DNA of 64,000 nucleotides, from NCBI RefSeq assembly GCF_003386095.1, contig NZ_QREG01000004.1, forward strand, positions 186,001 to 250,000. Direction: 5' to 3'. Positions 1 through 8,694 of this stretch are shown one piece after another. The number at the start of each line of letters is the position of its first letter. Position 1 is the first letter of the stretch. The stretch is from Marinoscillum furvescens DSM 4134 (lineage in GTDB: Bacteria; Bacteroidota; Bacteroidia; Cytophagales; Cyclobacteriaceae). The position numbers and the translations under genes are program-made. The notes below the pieces were generated by a model. That model saw only the letters and a program-made list of their open reading frames with translations. It did not search any database and was not told the DNA's origin.

Positions 1-1
1 A

Positions 2-1333
2 ACCACAGCTTATTTTGCACAGCAGATTGCGACGCTTTCGGGCTTTAGTGCGGTAAAGGATCGGTGGGATTACCGCTCGGTGACCCGTGTAGGCTTGTTT
101 CGTAGACATTTTCACGATGTAGCAAGCAATGCCAACAACCTGATCTTAACTGCTAAAGCGGAAGAATCGGAAAACTATGAAGGTATTGGGCACACGATGA
201 TGGTGCTTACTACGCAGACGGCTACTGACCTGTTTGGCGACATGCCTTACACAGAGGCATTAAAAGGAAATCCTTCTCCTCCATATGATGAGCAGCAGCT
301 TATCTATGAAGGTATGCTGGCCGAAATCGATGAAGCCATTGAGCTGCTAACGATCCGTGATGAGTCAGACCGCTCCATCAAACCGGAGGAAGATTACCTC
401 TATGGAGGCGACCTGGATGCATGGCTGGGACTGGCATACGGCATCAAAGCGCGATTGCTTCTGCACCTCACGCCTAACATCAATCAAAACTTCCAGGCAG
501 TAATCGACGCAGTAGAAGCTGCGCAGGCAACCTGGGTTGATCCGGAGTATCAATACATAGAGTCTCCCTCACCGTGGTTTATGAACCCCTGGGGACCTTC
601 ACGTGCTCGTCCTGATTGGGATTACGTGCCAAACATTCTTGGAACCAGCGCACCTACCCCTTATCTGGTGGATGTGGTAATGGGCTATGACCGTGAAAAT
701 GACAGCATTCGCGACCCTCGTCAGCCTTTGCTGATGACCCCCAATCCTGATCATGGATACCTGGTGGTGCGCACCAGTGAAGGCAAAGATGCATTGGCTG
801 AAAACGAATTTTACCCGAACCTTTTCGGGAGCTACATGACGCGCGATGATTCTCCGCAGTACTTCATGACCGAGGAGGAGCTCCACTTCATCAAAGCGGA
901 GGCAGCTTTTCAGTCCGGCGACAAGGCTACGGCGCTTGCTGCCTACCAGGCAGGTATCCGTCGGCATATGGCTCGTGTAGGTGTAGAGCAATCAGATATA
1001 GACACATTTATGGCGGGTGATATGGTGGCTCAGGACGCGGCTTCCCTGGAGTTGTCCCATATCATGATGCAAAAGTGGCTGGCCCTATACCTCCAGGCTG
1101 AGGCATGGGTAGACATGCGCCGCTACCAGTACGACCCTAAGGTGTATGTAGGCCTTACCCGTCCGGAAAATCTGGCGTCTTTCTGGTCAGACGATGATGA
1201 TACCGAATGGATCCAGCGCCTGGCATACGACAATCAGACCGAAGAGATCTACAACAAGCCAGAGCTAGAGAGACTAGGAGCATATCAAAACCCCGATTGG
1301 CTCAAAGTACCACTCTGGTGGACCGGGCAGTGA
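2..1333 (+). CDS. SusD/RagB-family outer-membrane lipoprotein, 5'-truncated by window edge
   Basis: This is the surface lipoprotein partner of a SusC-type TonB-dependent channel; it binds oligosaccharides or other nutrients at the outer membrane. The frame is open from base 2 through a possible GTG at 80, so the true start, the lipobox and presumably susC lie upstream of the window. About 443 residues are visible, close to a full SusD-like protein of roughly 480-520. Visible family traits are helical TPR-like segments (YGIKARLLLHL), the conserved late block EELHFIKAEAAFQSGD followed by a second helical region, and the C-terminal LKVPLWW. It belongs to the SusD-like_2 type rather than classical starch SusD. 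It starts a same-strand series ending with murQ, suggesting the ligand is a muropeptide or MurNAc sugar. That substrate is inference. Confidence 0.85.
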   Translation, partial: TTAYFAQQIATLSGFSAVKDRWDYRSVTRVGLFRRHFHDVASNANNLILTAKAEESENYEGIGHTMMVLTTQTATDLFGDMPYTEALKGNPSPPYDEQQLIYEGMLAEIDEAIELLTIRDESDRSIKPEEDYLYGGDLDAWLGLAYGIKARLLLHLTPNINQNFQAVIDAVEAAQATWVDPEYQYIESPSPWFMNPWGPSRARPDWDYVPNILGTSAPTPYLVDVVMGYDRENDSIRDPRQPLLMTPNPDHGYLVVRTSEGKDALAENEFYPNLFGSYMTRDDSPQYFMTEEELHFIKAEAAFQSGDKATALAAYQAGIRRHMARVGVEQSDIDTFMAGDMVAQDAASLELSHIMMQKWLALYLQAEAWVDMRRYQYDPKVYVGLTRPENLASFWSDDDDTEWIQRLAYDNQTEEIYNKPELERLGAYQNPDWLKVPLWWTGQ

Positions 1334-1366
1334 TAGCAATCATTATTTGAAAGAAAAGTACAACTG

Positions 1367-2134
1367 ATGAATACATTACGAAACTTACTTTTTGCAGGCA
1401 TACTGATGGTGGCAGCGGCATGCGAGACCAACAATATCTTCAATGAGCTGGGCACTACTGACGGCAGCATAGTGGCCAACGTATACCTGGAAACTTTTGC
1501 GCCGAGCCTGCAGGCTGGCATTACCAAAGACCTGGAGGTGCAGTACTGGTCGCTGGATGATCGATTTGATTACCTCGGGCTATGGGACTATGTGACTGTC
1601 ACTCGAGAGTATATAGTGACCGTAGAAGGTGTGGAGTTCAGCACCAGCGAAAATGAGGATTTTCAGGACTGGACAGAAGTCTCCACCTACAACTTTGACT
1701 TTGCAGATTGGGACCCGGAGCTTTCTGCCTACAAACGCTCAATCTCTTACGACATCAAGGAAGCATATGACAATGCAACAGCTGGTAGTGACGAGCTCAC
1801 TGCAGATCAGTATCTGGCAGCTGCGCCTGAAAATTACCTGGCAGATATGTACAGTCATTATACCTCCAACCTCAGCCGTGCTACCCTCAATGAGCTGATG
1901 CTCGAATATGAGGTCATGACTCAGGCCGAGTTTGATGGGCACTATGCAGAGAGTGGATTTCTTACTACAGACGGACGAGCAGCCATGGAGGCTGGTCTGG
2001 CTCAGATTGGAGCCAAAGAACTGGTAGGAGATAGCTACTCCATTACATCTGAATATGCAATTACCCTCGCTTTTAGGGCTACCAACTCCACTGGGGAGTA
2101 CAATGAGTCCAGGCGATCATTTTTAGTCTTCTAA
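1367..2134 (+). CDS. Hypothetical lipoprotein of the SusCD locus
   Basis: A 255-residue protein with a lipoprotein signal: hydrophobic segment at residues 5-18 and lipobox VAAAC with the acylated cysteine near residue 19. The mature part is rich in aromatic and acidic residues and has no catalytic motif I recognise. It starts 33 bp after the SusD gene and is followed 23 bp later by the PKD lipoprotein, so it is almost certainly cotranscribed. In SusCD loci such genes often encode accessory surface glycan-binding proteins (SusE/F-like in position, not in sequence). The function here is unknown; the position is the only clue. Confidence 0.75.
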   Translation: MNTLRNLLFAGILMVAAACETNNIFNELGTTDGSIVANVYLETFAPSLQAGITKDLEVQYWSLDDRFDYLGLWDYVTVTREYIVTVEGVEFSTSENEDFQDWTEVSTYNFDFADWDPELSAYKRSISYDIKEAYDNATAGSDELTADQYLAAAPENYLADMYSHYTSNLSRATLNELMLEYEVMTQAEFDGHYAESGFLTTDGRAAMEAGLAQIGAKELVGDSYSITSEYAITLAFRATNSTGEYNESRRSFLVF

Positions 2135-2157
2135 TTTTCAACTAATCCTACATTTTT

Positions 2158-3792
2158 ATGAAACGTGTTATTACTCATTTAAGAAAGCTGGGCACTCTTT
2201 GCCTCGCACTTTCGCTAGCACTAGTGATGTCATGTAAGGAAGATGGCGAGACCATTCCTGACATTCGTGTAGCTTTCTCATTTGCTCCTGAAAATCCCGA
2301 AGCAGGGCAGGAGGTGACCTTTACCAACGCTTCTACAGGCGGTACCGAATTTGCCTGGGAGTTTGGTGATGGTGGTACATCTACAGACAAAAATCCTACG
2401 TATACTTTTGAAGCAGCTGGACAGTACAGCATCACCCTGATGGTGGATGGGTACGAAGAGCTAATGGCTACCAAAACCATCACGGTAGGTGATCCTGTGC
2501 CTGTGATCAGTTACAGCCCGGAAACAGTGGAAGCTGGATCTGAAGTGACGTTTACAGCTGAGGTTTACAATCCAAACGGTGAGACCGTATCTCTCGCGTG
2601 GGATTTTGGTGCTGCGGCAGAAGGTGACGACCTCACCGATGGTAAAAGTACGGTGCAGAGCCCTGTGGTGACTTTCACTGCTGAGGGCAAAGTCACCGTG
2701 TCATTGACTGCTACGGTAGGTTCTACTGAGCTTACAAGTTCTACCGAGGTGGACGTAAAAGGGCAATTGGCTAAAACGCTGATCTTCTCAGTGGTAGATT
2801 TCAGCGGTGCCAAAGGTGCTTTGTATACCAAAAAGCTTTACTCTGGTTTTGATAAAGCTGAGGAAGAAATGAACGTGCCTACCGGCGCTCACCCATTGAC
2901 CGTACGTGTAGCTAACGAGCGTGTTTATGTATTTGAAGCAGGATTAGGAATCAAATTCTCTAGTGATGAGGCAGCAAAAGCGGATGGTAAAATCTTCAGT
3001 GCTGGTTTGGACGATCCTACTGACTACAAAACACACCTCGACTTTGCAGGGGGCTCAGGAGATTACACCACAGATCCATTCTTTGGAGACGTAACTTCTT
3101 CTAAGATCTACTTCGGTGACAGACGAAACGGTGTGACAGCTATCGATGTAACCCTCGAAGACGCCGTTTACACTACTGCAGACTACCCATACTTTGTGAA
3201 AAACGCTGACCTTGGTTACTATTCTGCATGGAGAACTGACGGAGGTCCTACCTACGGATGGGGTGCGCTCAATGGTACGTTCCACGTACGGGACAACAAC
3301 GGATCAGAAGAATTCTGGTGGGCCAAAAACTCTAACCACAAAGGTCTTTGGAGATTCCAGGCTGGTGACATAGGGCAAACTGAAACTGTGCCTGCGCTAG
3401 GTGGTGTACTTACTACTGAGGCAGTGAGAGCCTTCGCAATCGATGAGACTAATCAGAAAATATATTTCTCTATCAATAAAGTAAATTCTGAGCTGGCTAT
3501 CGGTATGTACCGTTCTGATCTGGATGGCTCCAACATAGAGCTGATCGACGACTCTAAGCTGCACTCTGAAGGGGGAGACAATGAGCTTACAGGTATCACA
3601 GGTATCGCTGTAGATGCAGAGGGTGGTTATGTATACTGGGGCTACCGTGCACCTGATAATGCAGACCCTGAAACCAATCCACTAGAAGTTACTGGCGTGA
3701 AACGATGGAAAATCGATGGCTCTGGTGACGTAGAAATCTTCGTGAAAGATGTGTGGGTTTACGGACTAGCTATTGATCACCGAAAGCAATAG
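2158..3792 (+). CDS. PKD-domain lipoprotein with C-terminal YWTD-like beta-propeller
   Basis: A 544-residue surface lipoprotein. The signal ends in a lipobox-like MSCKED around residues 24-29. Two PKD (immunoglobulin-like) domains follow: residues about 36-110, with the typical FAWEFGDGGTS and PTYTFEAAGQYSITL, and about 115-200 with LAWDFG and VVTFTAEGKVTVSL. The remaining ~330 residues contain repeats such as KIYFGDRRNG, KIYFSINK and YVYWGYR, resembling LDL-receptor YWTD or SMP-30-like propeller blades. PKD domains usually space or present binding modules outside the cell. It lies between the SusD lipoprotein pair and the GHL10 glycosidase, so it probably helps capture the same substrate. 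There is no T9SS tail, in keeping with lipoprotein export. Confidence 0.75.
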   Translation: MKRVITHLRKLGTLCLALSLALVMSCKEDGETIPDIRVAFSFAPENPEAGQEVTFTNASTGGTEFAWEFGDGGTSTDKNPTYTFEAAGQYSITLMVDGYEELMATKTITVGDPVPVISYSPETVEAGSEVTFTAEVYNPNGETVSLAWDFGAAAEGDDLTDGKSTVQSPVVTFTAEGKVTVSLTATVGSTELTSSTEVDVKGQLAKTLIFSVVDFSGAKGALYTKKLYSGFDKAEEEMNVPTGAHPLTVRVANERVYVFEAGLGIKFSSDEAAKADGKIFSAGLDDPTDYKTHLDFAGGSGDYTTDPFFGDVTSSKIYFGDRRNGVTAIDVTLEDAVYTTADYPYFVKNADLGYYSAWRTDGGPTYGWGALNGTFHVRDNNGSEEFWWAKNSNHKGLWRFQAGDIGQTETVPALGGVLTTEAVRAFAIDETNQKIYFSINKVNSELAIGMYRSDLDGSNIELIDDSKLHSEGGDNELTGITGIAVDAEGGYVYWGYRAPDNADPETNPLEVTGVKRWKIDGSGDVEIFVKDVWVYGLAIDHRKQ

Positions 3793-3881
3793 GTAGGTTC
3801 GAATAGGGCGGTCTTTGAAGAGTCTCTTCTAAGATCTCCCTTTTCATCGATTCAATGATTTTCCCTGACACCATGGGTGCA

Positions 3882-3915
3882 TTTTTTGGGTACGGCAACA
3901 CCTTTTTAGGGTACC
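3882..3915 (+). promoter_or_regulatory. Tandem direct repeat upstream of the glycosidase gene
   Basis: Two similar boxes, TTTTTTGGGTAC (3882-3893) and TTTTTAGGGTACC (3903-3915), lie about two helical turns apart in the 129-bp gap between the PKD lipoprotein and the glycosidase. Same-face spacing is typical of a direct-repeat operator. I see no clear TAnnTTTG -7 box, so a promoter here is only a possibility. Confidence 0.3.
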
Positions 3916-3972
3916 TCATCCATGGTTGTCTTTTTTTCTATCAGCAGAACATTTTTTAAGACTTTCACCTTG

Positions 3973-6681
3973 ATGACACTACAGAAAATGATGGGCGCCG
4001 CTTACTGTAAAATGCTTGTGCTAGTGGTAATTCTTGCTTTGGGATATCAGCTCCGGGCACAGCCACTCACCGAACTGCGCGCTGTATGGGTGGCATCTGT
4101 CAGCAACCTGGACTGGCCCTCTGGAAATGGCCGCTTTACCAAAGAACAACAGCAGCGCACTCTGCGCGAGTTGCTAGACTCTGCAGCTGCGCTCAACCTC
4201 AACGCTATTTTCTTGCAAATACGCCCATCGGCAGATGCTTTTTATCCTTCTGAGCTTGCGCCCTGGTCTGAATACCTTACCGGCCAGCGGGGCAAAGATC
4301 CCGGCTATGATCCTTTGCAGTTTGCCATAGATGAGGCTCACCAGCGAGGCCTGGAGCTCCATGGCTGGCTCAATCCCTATCGCTTCGAAAGCTACGTGGG
4401 CAAAAACTCTGGAAAACCCGGCGATTACAATGCGGATCATCCTGACTGGATGCTTACCTATAGCGACCACCGCATATTTGACCCGGGAGTGCCTGCCGTG
4501 ATGCAGCACCTCAAAGAAATTGTGGGTGAGATCGTTAATAATTATGACATTGACGGCATCCACTTCGACGACTACTTTTACTCCTACAGCGGTACCAGCA
4601 GCCAGGACCAAAATACCTTTGATACCTACGGCACCGGCTATACCGACAAGGGCGACTGGCGCCGCGACAATATCAACAAGATGGTGGCCATGGTGTACGA
4701 CACCATAGTGGCCGTAAAACCCCACGTACGCTTTGGTATCAGCCCCTTTGGCATCTATGGCAATGGCCAAAACCCGGACGGTGTGGTAGGGCTGGATGCT
4801 TACAACACCATTTATATAGATCCACTGCACTGGCTCAATTCTGGCACTATAGACTATGTAAACCCTCAGCTCTACTGGCCTACAGGCGGTTCACAAGATT
4901 TTGGCAAGCTGCTGCCCTGGTGGGCAGGCCATGCACATGATGCTGGCAGACATGTAGTGGCAGGCCACGGTATCTACCGGCTCAATGCCGACGCAGCTAC
5001 CTCCCGGCAGGCAAACTCCCTGCACGAGCACAAAGCGTATTTTGACCAGCAGTCAGCCAATGCCCGTGTAATGGCTGATCCCTGGACTCTGGAGCAGATC
5101 ACCCGGCAAGTGGGTATCACACGGAACTATGCACATCAAAACTCCGTGGGAGGTGTGTTTTTTCGCTACCAGGATTTCAACCGCGTGAATGGCTTGCGAG
5201 ATTACCTGAGAGACAATGTATACCAGGCACCAGCTCTCATGCCACCCATGACGTGGCGACAAGATGTATTGCCTGAAGCACCACAAAATGTGCGCTGGGA
5301 ACAAGATACAGAAGGTGCCTACTACCTTACCTGGGATGAGTCTGAGGCAGGCCTGCGCTATGTGATCTATGCCTCGGCCAGTGCCGATGTGCCAGACACT
5401 TATTTTGATGACCCTGCCAATATTCATAAAGTATTGTTCTCTAATAAGTTTACCGCAGAGGAAACGGAGGAAGGTAGCATGCCTTACCTGTTTATCAAAG
5501 CTTATGACCGATTCGGAAACCTGAGTTCTACTACTACTTCGTTTTCCGTGGAAGCTCCCACAGCCGTAGGCGCTTTGGCATTACCACAAGACGGTGCCGA
5601 AAATCAATCCTCGTTTTTTGATTTTCGATGGAGCAGTGTGGCCAATGCGCAGTATTATGAAATAGAAGTTTCTACAGATCAGACTTTTGCTACAATAGAC
5701 TTCTCAGCTACCGTAAAGGACACCACGATCAATGCTACGTCGTTTGCGCTGGTGGGTGAGCAGACCTATTACTGGAGGGTGTTTGCTGGCAACTATGCCG
5801 GGCTCGGCAGTAGTAGTGCAGTGCATACTTTTACCACTGGTTTTCCGGGTACGGCTGTACTCACCCATCCTGACGATGGCGAGGAGTTGGTGGCACTGAA
5901 GCCGCTCATCTCGTGGGAGGCCAGTACTGTGGCTACAGGGACCCGCCTCAAAATCGCCAGAGGTGGTGCCGAGTTTCAGGAGTTTAATGTGGTGATCGAT
6001 GAGACACTGGGAGCAGTAAGCTCCTATCAGGTGGCCAGCGAACTGCAGGAATGGACCACCTATCACCTAAAAATTCAGCTCTACAATGATTTGGGCGAAG
6101 GAGAGTGGCTGACCACCCGTTTTAAGACCCTGATGCGCCTGCCGGATGCCCCTTTGATCTATCTGCCTGCCACGGGCACTAGCTTGTTAGAAGAAGATGA
6201 GGTGAGTTTTGTGTGGGGAGAAACTGATCTGGCTACAGGCTACGAAGTGGTGCTTTCCACGGATGTGGCACGCCAGGATGTGGTTGGTGACATTCGTCAA
6301 AAGTTTAGCAAAGCAGATACTACTGAAAATTTTGGGATGCTGGCTCCTGGTGAGTACTACCTGAATGTGGCGGGTAAAAATGTAGGAGGAGTAGGTGAGT
6401 GGGCCCAGGTGAGCTTACTGGTAGAGGCCGTGTTATCGGCTGAAAACCAGACAATTTTGCCTGAAATTCGTTATGATAGTAAAGGCGTTGTGTGGTTTTT
6501 TCCGGTAGGAGAGACCGTAGAGCAGCTGGCCATTTATGACCTGATGGGCAAAAAGATGAAAGAGTTGACTGGGAAATTTGATGAGCCAGTACTACTTTCG
6601 AATAATTTGCCTGCTGGCATCTATGTAGCAGTAGCATCTCTGAAGGGGCAGGCTACACGACTAAAGTTTATAAAGCATTGA
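3973..6681 (+). CDS. GHL10/DUF187-family glycoside hydrolase with Fn3-like modules and T9SS sorting domain
   Basis: A secreted enzyme of about 902 residues. The start at 3973 gives a compact signal peptide ending YQLRAQ; an upstream ATG at 3922 would add 17 residues and one at 3988 or 3991 would trim it. The N-terminal ~400 residues are a GHL10 (DUF187) TIM barrel: LRAVWVASVSNLDWPS, NAIFLQIRPSADAFY, ELHGWLNPYR and DIDGIHFDDYFY, the last carrying likely catalytic acids. Three or four fibronectin-III-like modules follow (about residues 430-820, marked by YYWRVFAGN and similar). The C-terminus (AIYDLMGKKMKEL...LPAGIYVAVASLKG...LKFIKH) is a type A T9SS signal, so the protein is probably exported or cell-surface anchored. 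Only one base separates it from the kinase gene. In this context it likely cleaves peptidoglycan-derived glycan; the exact linkage is unknown. Confidence 0.85.
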   Translation: MTLQKMMGAAYCKMLVLVVILALGYQLRAQPLTELRAVWVASVSNLDWPSGNGRFTKEQQQRTLRELLDSAAALNLNAIFLQIRPSADAFYPSELAPWSEYLTGQRGKDPGYDPLQFAIDEAHQRGLELHGWLNPYRFESYVGKNSGKPGDYNADHPDWMLTYSDHRIFDPGVPAVMQHLKEIVGEIVNNYDIDGIHFDDYFYSYSGTSSQDQNTFDTYGTGYTDKGDWRRDNINKMVAMVYDTIVAVKPHVRFGISPFGIYGNGQNPDGVVGLDAYNTIYIDPLHWLNSGTIDYVNPQLYWPTGGSQDFGKLLPWWAGHAHDAGRHVVAGHGIYRLNADAATSRQANSLHEHKAYFDQQSANARVMADPWTLEQITRQVGITRNYAHQNSVGGVFFRYQDFNRVNGLRDYLRDNVYQAPALMPPMTWRQDVLPEAPQNVRWEQDTEGAYYLTWDESEAGLRYVIYASASADVPDTYFDDPANIHKVLFSNKFTAEETEEGSMPYLFIKAYDRFGNLSSTTTSFSVEAPTAVGALALPQDGAENQSSFFDFRWSSVANAQYYEIEVSTDQTFATIDFSATVKDTTINATSFALVGEQTYYWRVFAGNYAGLGSSSAVHTFTTGFPGTAVLTHPDDGEELVALKPLISWEASTVATGTRLKIARGGAEFQEFNVVIDETLGAVSSYQVASELQEWTTYHLKIQLYNDLGEGEWLTTRFKTLMRLPDAPLIYLPATGTSLLEEDEVSFVWGETDLATGYEVVLSTDVARQDVVGDIRQKFSKADTTENFGMLAPGEYYLNVAGKNVGGVGEWAQVSLLVEAVLSAENQTILPEIRYDSKGVVWFFPVGETVEQLAIYDLMGKKMKELTGKFDEPVLLSNNLPAGIYVAVASLKGQATRLKFIKH

Positions 6682-6682
6682 A

Positions 6683-7537
6683 ATGAGTGTACTGATAGCA
6701 GAAAGTGGATCGAGCAAAACCGACTGGCGCTGGATACGGCCAGACGGTACACCTGTGGAGCTCTCTACGCGTGGGATCAACCCTTCGCTGGAAGATTTGC
6801 AGGCTTTGGGCCAGGACCCTATGCTGGAGCCACTACGCGACTGGACACCCGATCAGGTGCATTTTTACGGCGCAGGATGCGCCGATGAGCAGGTCAATAA
6901 GCAAATGACAGCCATGCTTCAAGGCCTTTTTCCTGAAGCTGCAGTGGGCGTATACAGTGACTTGCTGGCTGCGGCACGGGTACTGTTTGGTCATAAGCCA
7001 GGCATCGCTTGCATATTGGGTACCGGGTCCAACTCCTGCCTGTATGCAGAAGGTAAAGTACAGGCCAATGTGCTGAGCCTGGGCTATCTGCTGGGTGATG
7101 AGGGGGGCGGTGTGAGTATCGGCAAGCGCCTGCTGAAGGATTATCTCCGTGGTAATATGCCAGCTGATATCGCGGAGCATTTGCGGCAAACGCTCCAAAT
7201 GGACCGGGCAGCTATCTATGAGCGCATCTACCGCATGCCGTATCCCAACCGATTTTTGGCCAGCATGGTGACACACGTGGCAGAATACCGCCACACCAGT
7301 TACCTGCAGCACCTGGTAGAGCGAGAGTTTCAGGCATTTTTTAAGCAGTGCATTCGGGCTTACCCCGATTATGCAGCATATAGCATTGGCTTTGTGGGGT
7401 CCATTGCTTTTCATTTTTCAGATGCGCTACGTGCGGTTGCTCATGCAGAAGGTATGACCTGCGAGCACATCATCCACAGACCGATAGATGCACTGGTGGA
7501 TTTTCACCATAGCAGTCATAAAGATTTAACGACTTAG
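6683..7537 (+). CDS. BadF/BadG/BcrA/BcrD-type sugar kinase, probable MurNAc/GlcNAc kinase (MurK-like)
   Basis: A 284-residue cytoplasmic ATP-dependent kinase of the ASKHA fold. The phosphate-1 motif LIAESGSSKTDWRW is at the N-terminus, a second phosphate/hinge motif ACILGTGSNSC near residue 115, and GYLLGDEGGGVSIGKRLL near 137-155, as in N-acetylhexosamine kinases. Tannerella forsythia MurK, which phosphorylates MurNAc and GlcNAc at O6, is of this family and sits next to MurQ. Here murQ also follows directly (24 bp). I infer that it makes MurNAc-6-phosphate for MurQ. Specificity for GlcNAc alone cannot be excluded from sequence. Confidence 0.85.
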   Translation: MSVLIAESGSSKTDWRWIRPDGTPVELSTRGINPSLEDLQALGQDPMLEPLRDWTPDQVHFYGAGCADEQVNKQMTAMLQGLFPEAAVGVYSDLLAAARVLFGHKPGIACILGTGSNSCLYAEGKVQANVLSLGYLLGDEGGGVSIGKRLLKDYLRGNMPADIAEHLRQTLQMDRAAIYERIYRMPYPNRFLASMVTHVAEYRHTSYLQHLVEREFQAFFKQCIRAYPDYAAYSIGFVGSIAFHFSDALRAVAHAEGMTCEHIIHRPIDALVDFHHSSHKDLTT

Positions 7538-7561
7538 ATAGACCAATAAAACAAGAGAGAT

Positions 7562-8374
7562 ATGATCATCACAGAGGCACCTTCGAAGTTTACAGACCTG
7601 GAAAAGATGAGCGTGCAGGAGATACTTTCCAATATCAATAAAGAAGATCAGACTGTGCCAGCGGCCGTGTCTAAAGCCATTCCTCAGATAGAGGAGTTGG
7701 TAGAGGGGGTAGTGGCCCGCATGCAGCAGGGAGGCAGGCTGTTTTACATTGGCGCAGGTACCAGTGGTCGCCTGGGTATACTGGATGCCTCGGAGTGTCC
7801 GCCTACTTATGGCGTACCGCATGGGCTGGTAGTAGGGCTCATAGCCGGGGGCGATACGGCCATTCGCAAAGCTGTAGAGCATGCAGAAGATGACGAAGCA
7901 CTGGCCTGGAAAGACCTACAGGCACACAACATCACCGCAAAAGACAGTGTAGTGGGCATAGCGGCCTCTGGGCGCACGCCCTATGTGTTGGGGGGCATCC
8001 GCAAAGCATCCGAGAATGGCATTTTTACAGGAGGCATTTCCTGCAATAGCAACACCGAATTGTCGGCAGTGGCAGATGTAGGTATAGAGCTGATCGTAGG
8101 GCCAGAGTTTGTAACGGGGAGCACCCGCATGAAGTCAGGTACCGCTCAGAAGCTGGCGCTCAACATGATTTCTACCACCGTGATGATACGCCTGGGCAAA
8201 GTGCGTGGCAACAAGATGGTGGACATGCAGCTGAGCAACAAAAAACTGGTAAAGCGTGCAGTGAAGATGATCATGGAAGATACCGGAGTATCAGAGGCTA
8301 AGGCCAAAGAACTGTTGGAAGCTCATGGCTCCGTACGCAAGGCCGTAGATAGCTTCCGTGCAGTTTCCTCTTAG
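7562..8374 (+). CDS. murQ: N-acetylmuramic acid 6-phosphate etherase
   Basis: MurQ cleaves the D-lactyl ether of MurNAc-6-phosphate to give GlcNAc-6-phosphate and D-lactate, the committing step of MurNAc salvage. The 270-residue protein has the SIS domain signature FYIGAGTSGRLGILDASECP with the catalytic-region glutamate (ASECPPTYG), the second conserved block VGIAASGRTPYVLGG, and VTGSTRMKSGTAQKLALNM. It ends with the helical UBA-like tail typical of the family. Length matches Bacteroidota MurQ. As the last gene of the SusD-GHL10-kinase series it identifies the locus as MurNAc-directed. It is followed by an intrinsic terminator. Confidence 0.96.
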   Translation: MIITEAPSKFTDLEKMSVQEILSNINKEDQTVPAAVSKAIPQIEELVEGVVARMQQGGRLFYIGAGTSGRLGILDASECPPTYGVPHGLVVGLIAGGDTAIRKAVEHAEDDEALAWKDLQAHNITAKDSVVGIAASGRTPYVLGGIRKASENGIFTGGISCNSNTELSAVADVGIELIVGPEFVTGSTRMKSGTAQKLALNMISTTVMIRLGKVRGNKMVDMQLSNKKLVKRAVKMIMEDTGVSEAKAKELLEAHGSVRKAVDSFRAVSS

Positions 8375-8406
8375 CAAGTTTTTTAGTTTGGTGTAATTAG
8401 TTGGTG

Positions 8407-8437
8407 AGAGTCCCTTTTGGAGGGACTCTTGTTGTTT
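8407..8437 (+). terminator. Intrinsic terminator of the MurNAc operon
   Basis: A perfect 8-bp stem AGAGTCCC (8407-8414) / GGGACTCT (8422-8429) with a 7-nt loop is followed by a T-rich run. It lies 32 bp after the murQ stop codon. Confidence 0.8.
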
Positions 8438-8491
8438 GTCAGGGGAAGTATTTAAAGCGAAGAAATAGCTAATAGAAAAATGCCGGCCATC

Positions 8492-8647
8492 CAACGAGCC
8501 GAAAACTCCACTCACCGAGTACTGACAGAGTGCAGAAAAGCGCATTGCTACTTTAGCATCAAGAATCCGTGGTTGGGAAATAAAAAAGGATTCTTGGTTG
8601 GGAATTGAAAAAGCCTGTTTGGAACGCAAACAGGCTTTTTTTATGCA
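8492..8647 (+). repeat. Dispersed ~156-bp element, copy 1 (contains putative sRNA gene)
   Basis: This stretch is homologous to 16194-16349. Upstream, only short blocks are conserved, but at identical spacing in both copies: CAACGAG, 14 nt, CACCGAGT, 28 nt, TACTTTAG. The downstream ~85 bp are almost identical in the two copies (two hairpins and a terminator). Evolutionary constraint on spaced blocks plus a conserved transcribed part fits a duplicated promoter-plus-RNA unit better than a mobile element. No open reading frame is shared in a credible way. Confidence 0.7.
8558..8642 (+). ncRNA. Putative small RNA, copy 1
   Basis: The predicted ~85-nt transcript begins just after the -7-like box TACTTTAG (8549-8556). 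The 5' hairpin is AAGAATCC (8561-8568) / GGATTCTT (8588-8595) with a 19-nt loop containing GGTTGGGAA. A linker then repeats GGTTGGGAA. The 3' end is a perfect intrinsic terminator, GCCTGTTT (8613-8620) / AAACAGGC (8628-8635), followed by seven Ts. The duplicated GGTTGGGAA, once in a loop and once unpaired, resembles a double seed for mRNA pairing. Sequence, structure and terminator are all preserved in a second copy at 16260-16344. It could alternatively be a riboregulatory leader without a downstream gene, or merely an elaborate terminator of the murQ operon; the already present murQ terminator argues against the latter. Confidence 0.55.
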
Positions 8648-8694
8648 CTGATAAATGGGCTTGAGCCCTCATAAACTTTCTCCGGTTCTAACCC

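Noticed and set aside
4174-4830. 218-codon leftward frame inside the glycosidase gene
   Set aside because: It lies wholly antisense to a well-supported enzyme and its sequence (repeated HHG, GIAGAVGIKG) has no family features.
8291-8629. Leftward reading frame across the murQ end and the first repeated element, with a similar one at 16206-16457
   Set aside because: The peptides resemble each other only because the DNA element is repeated; the conserved stems and terminator explain the sequence better as RNA.
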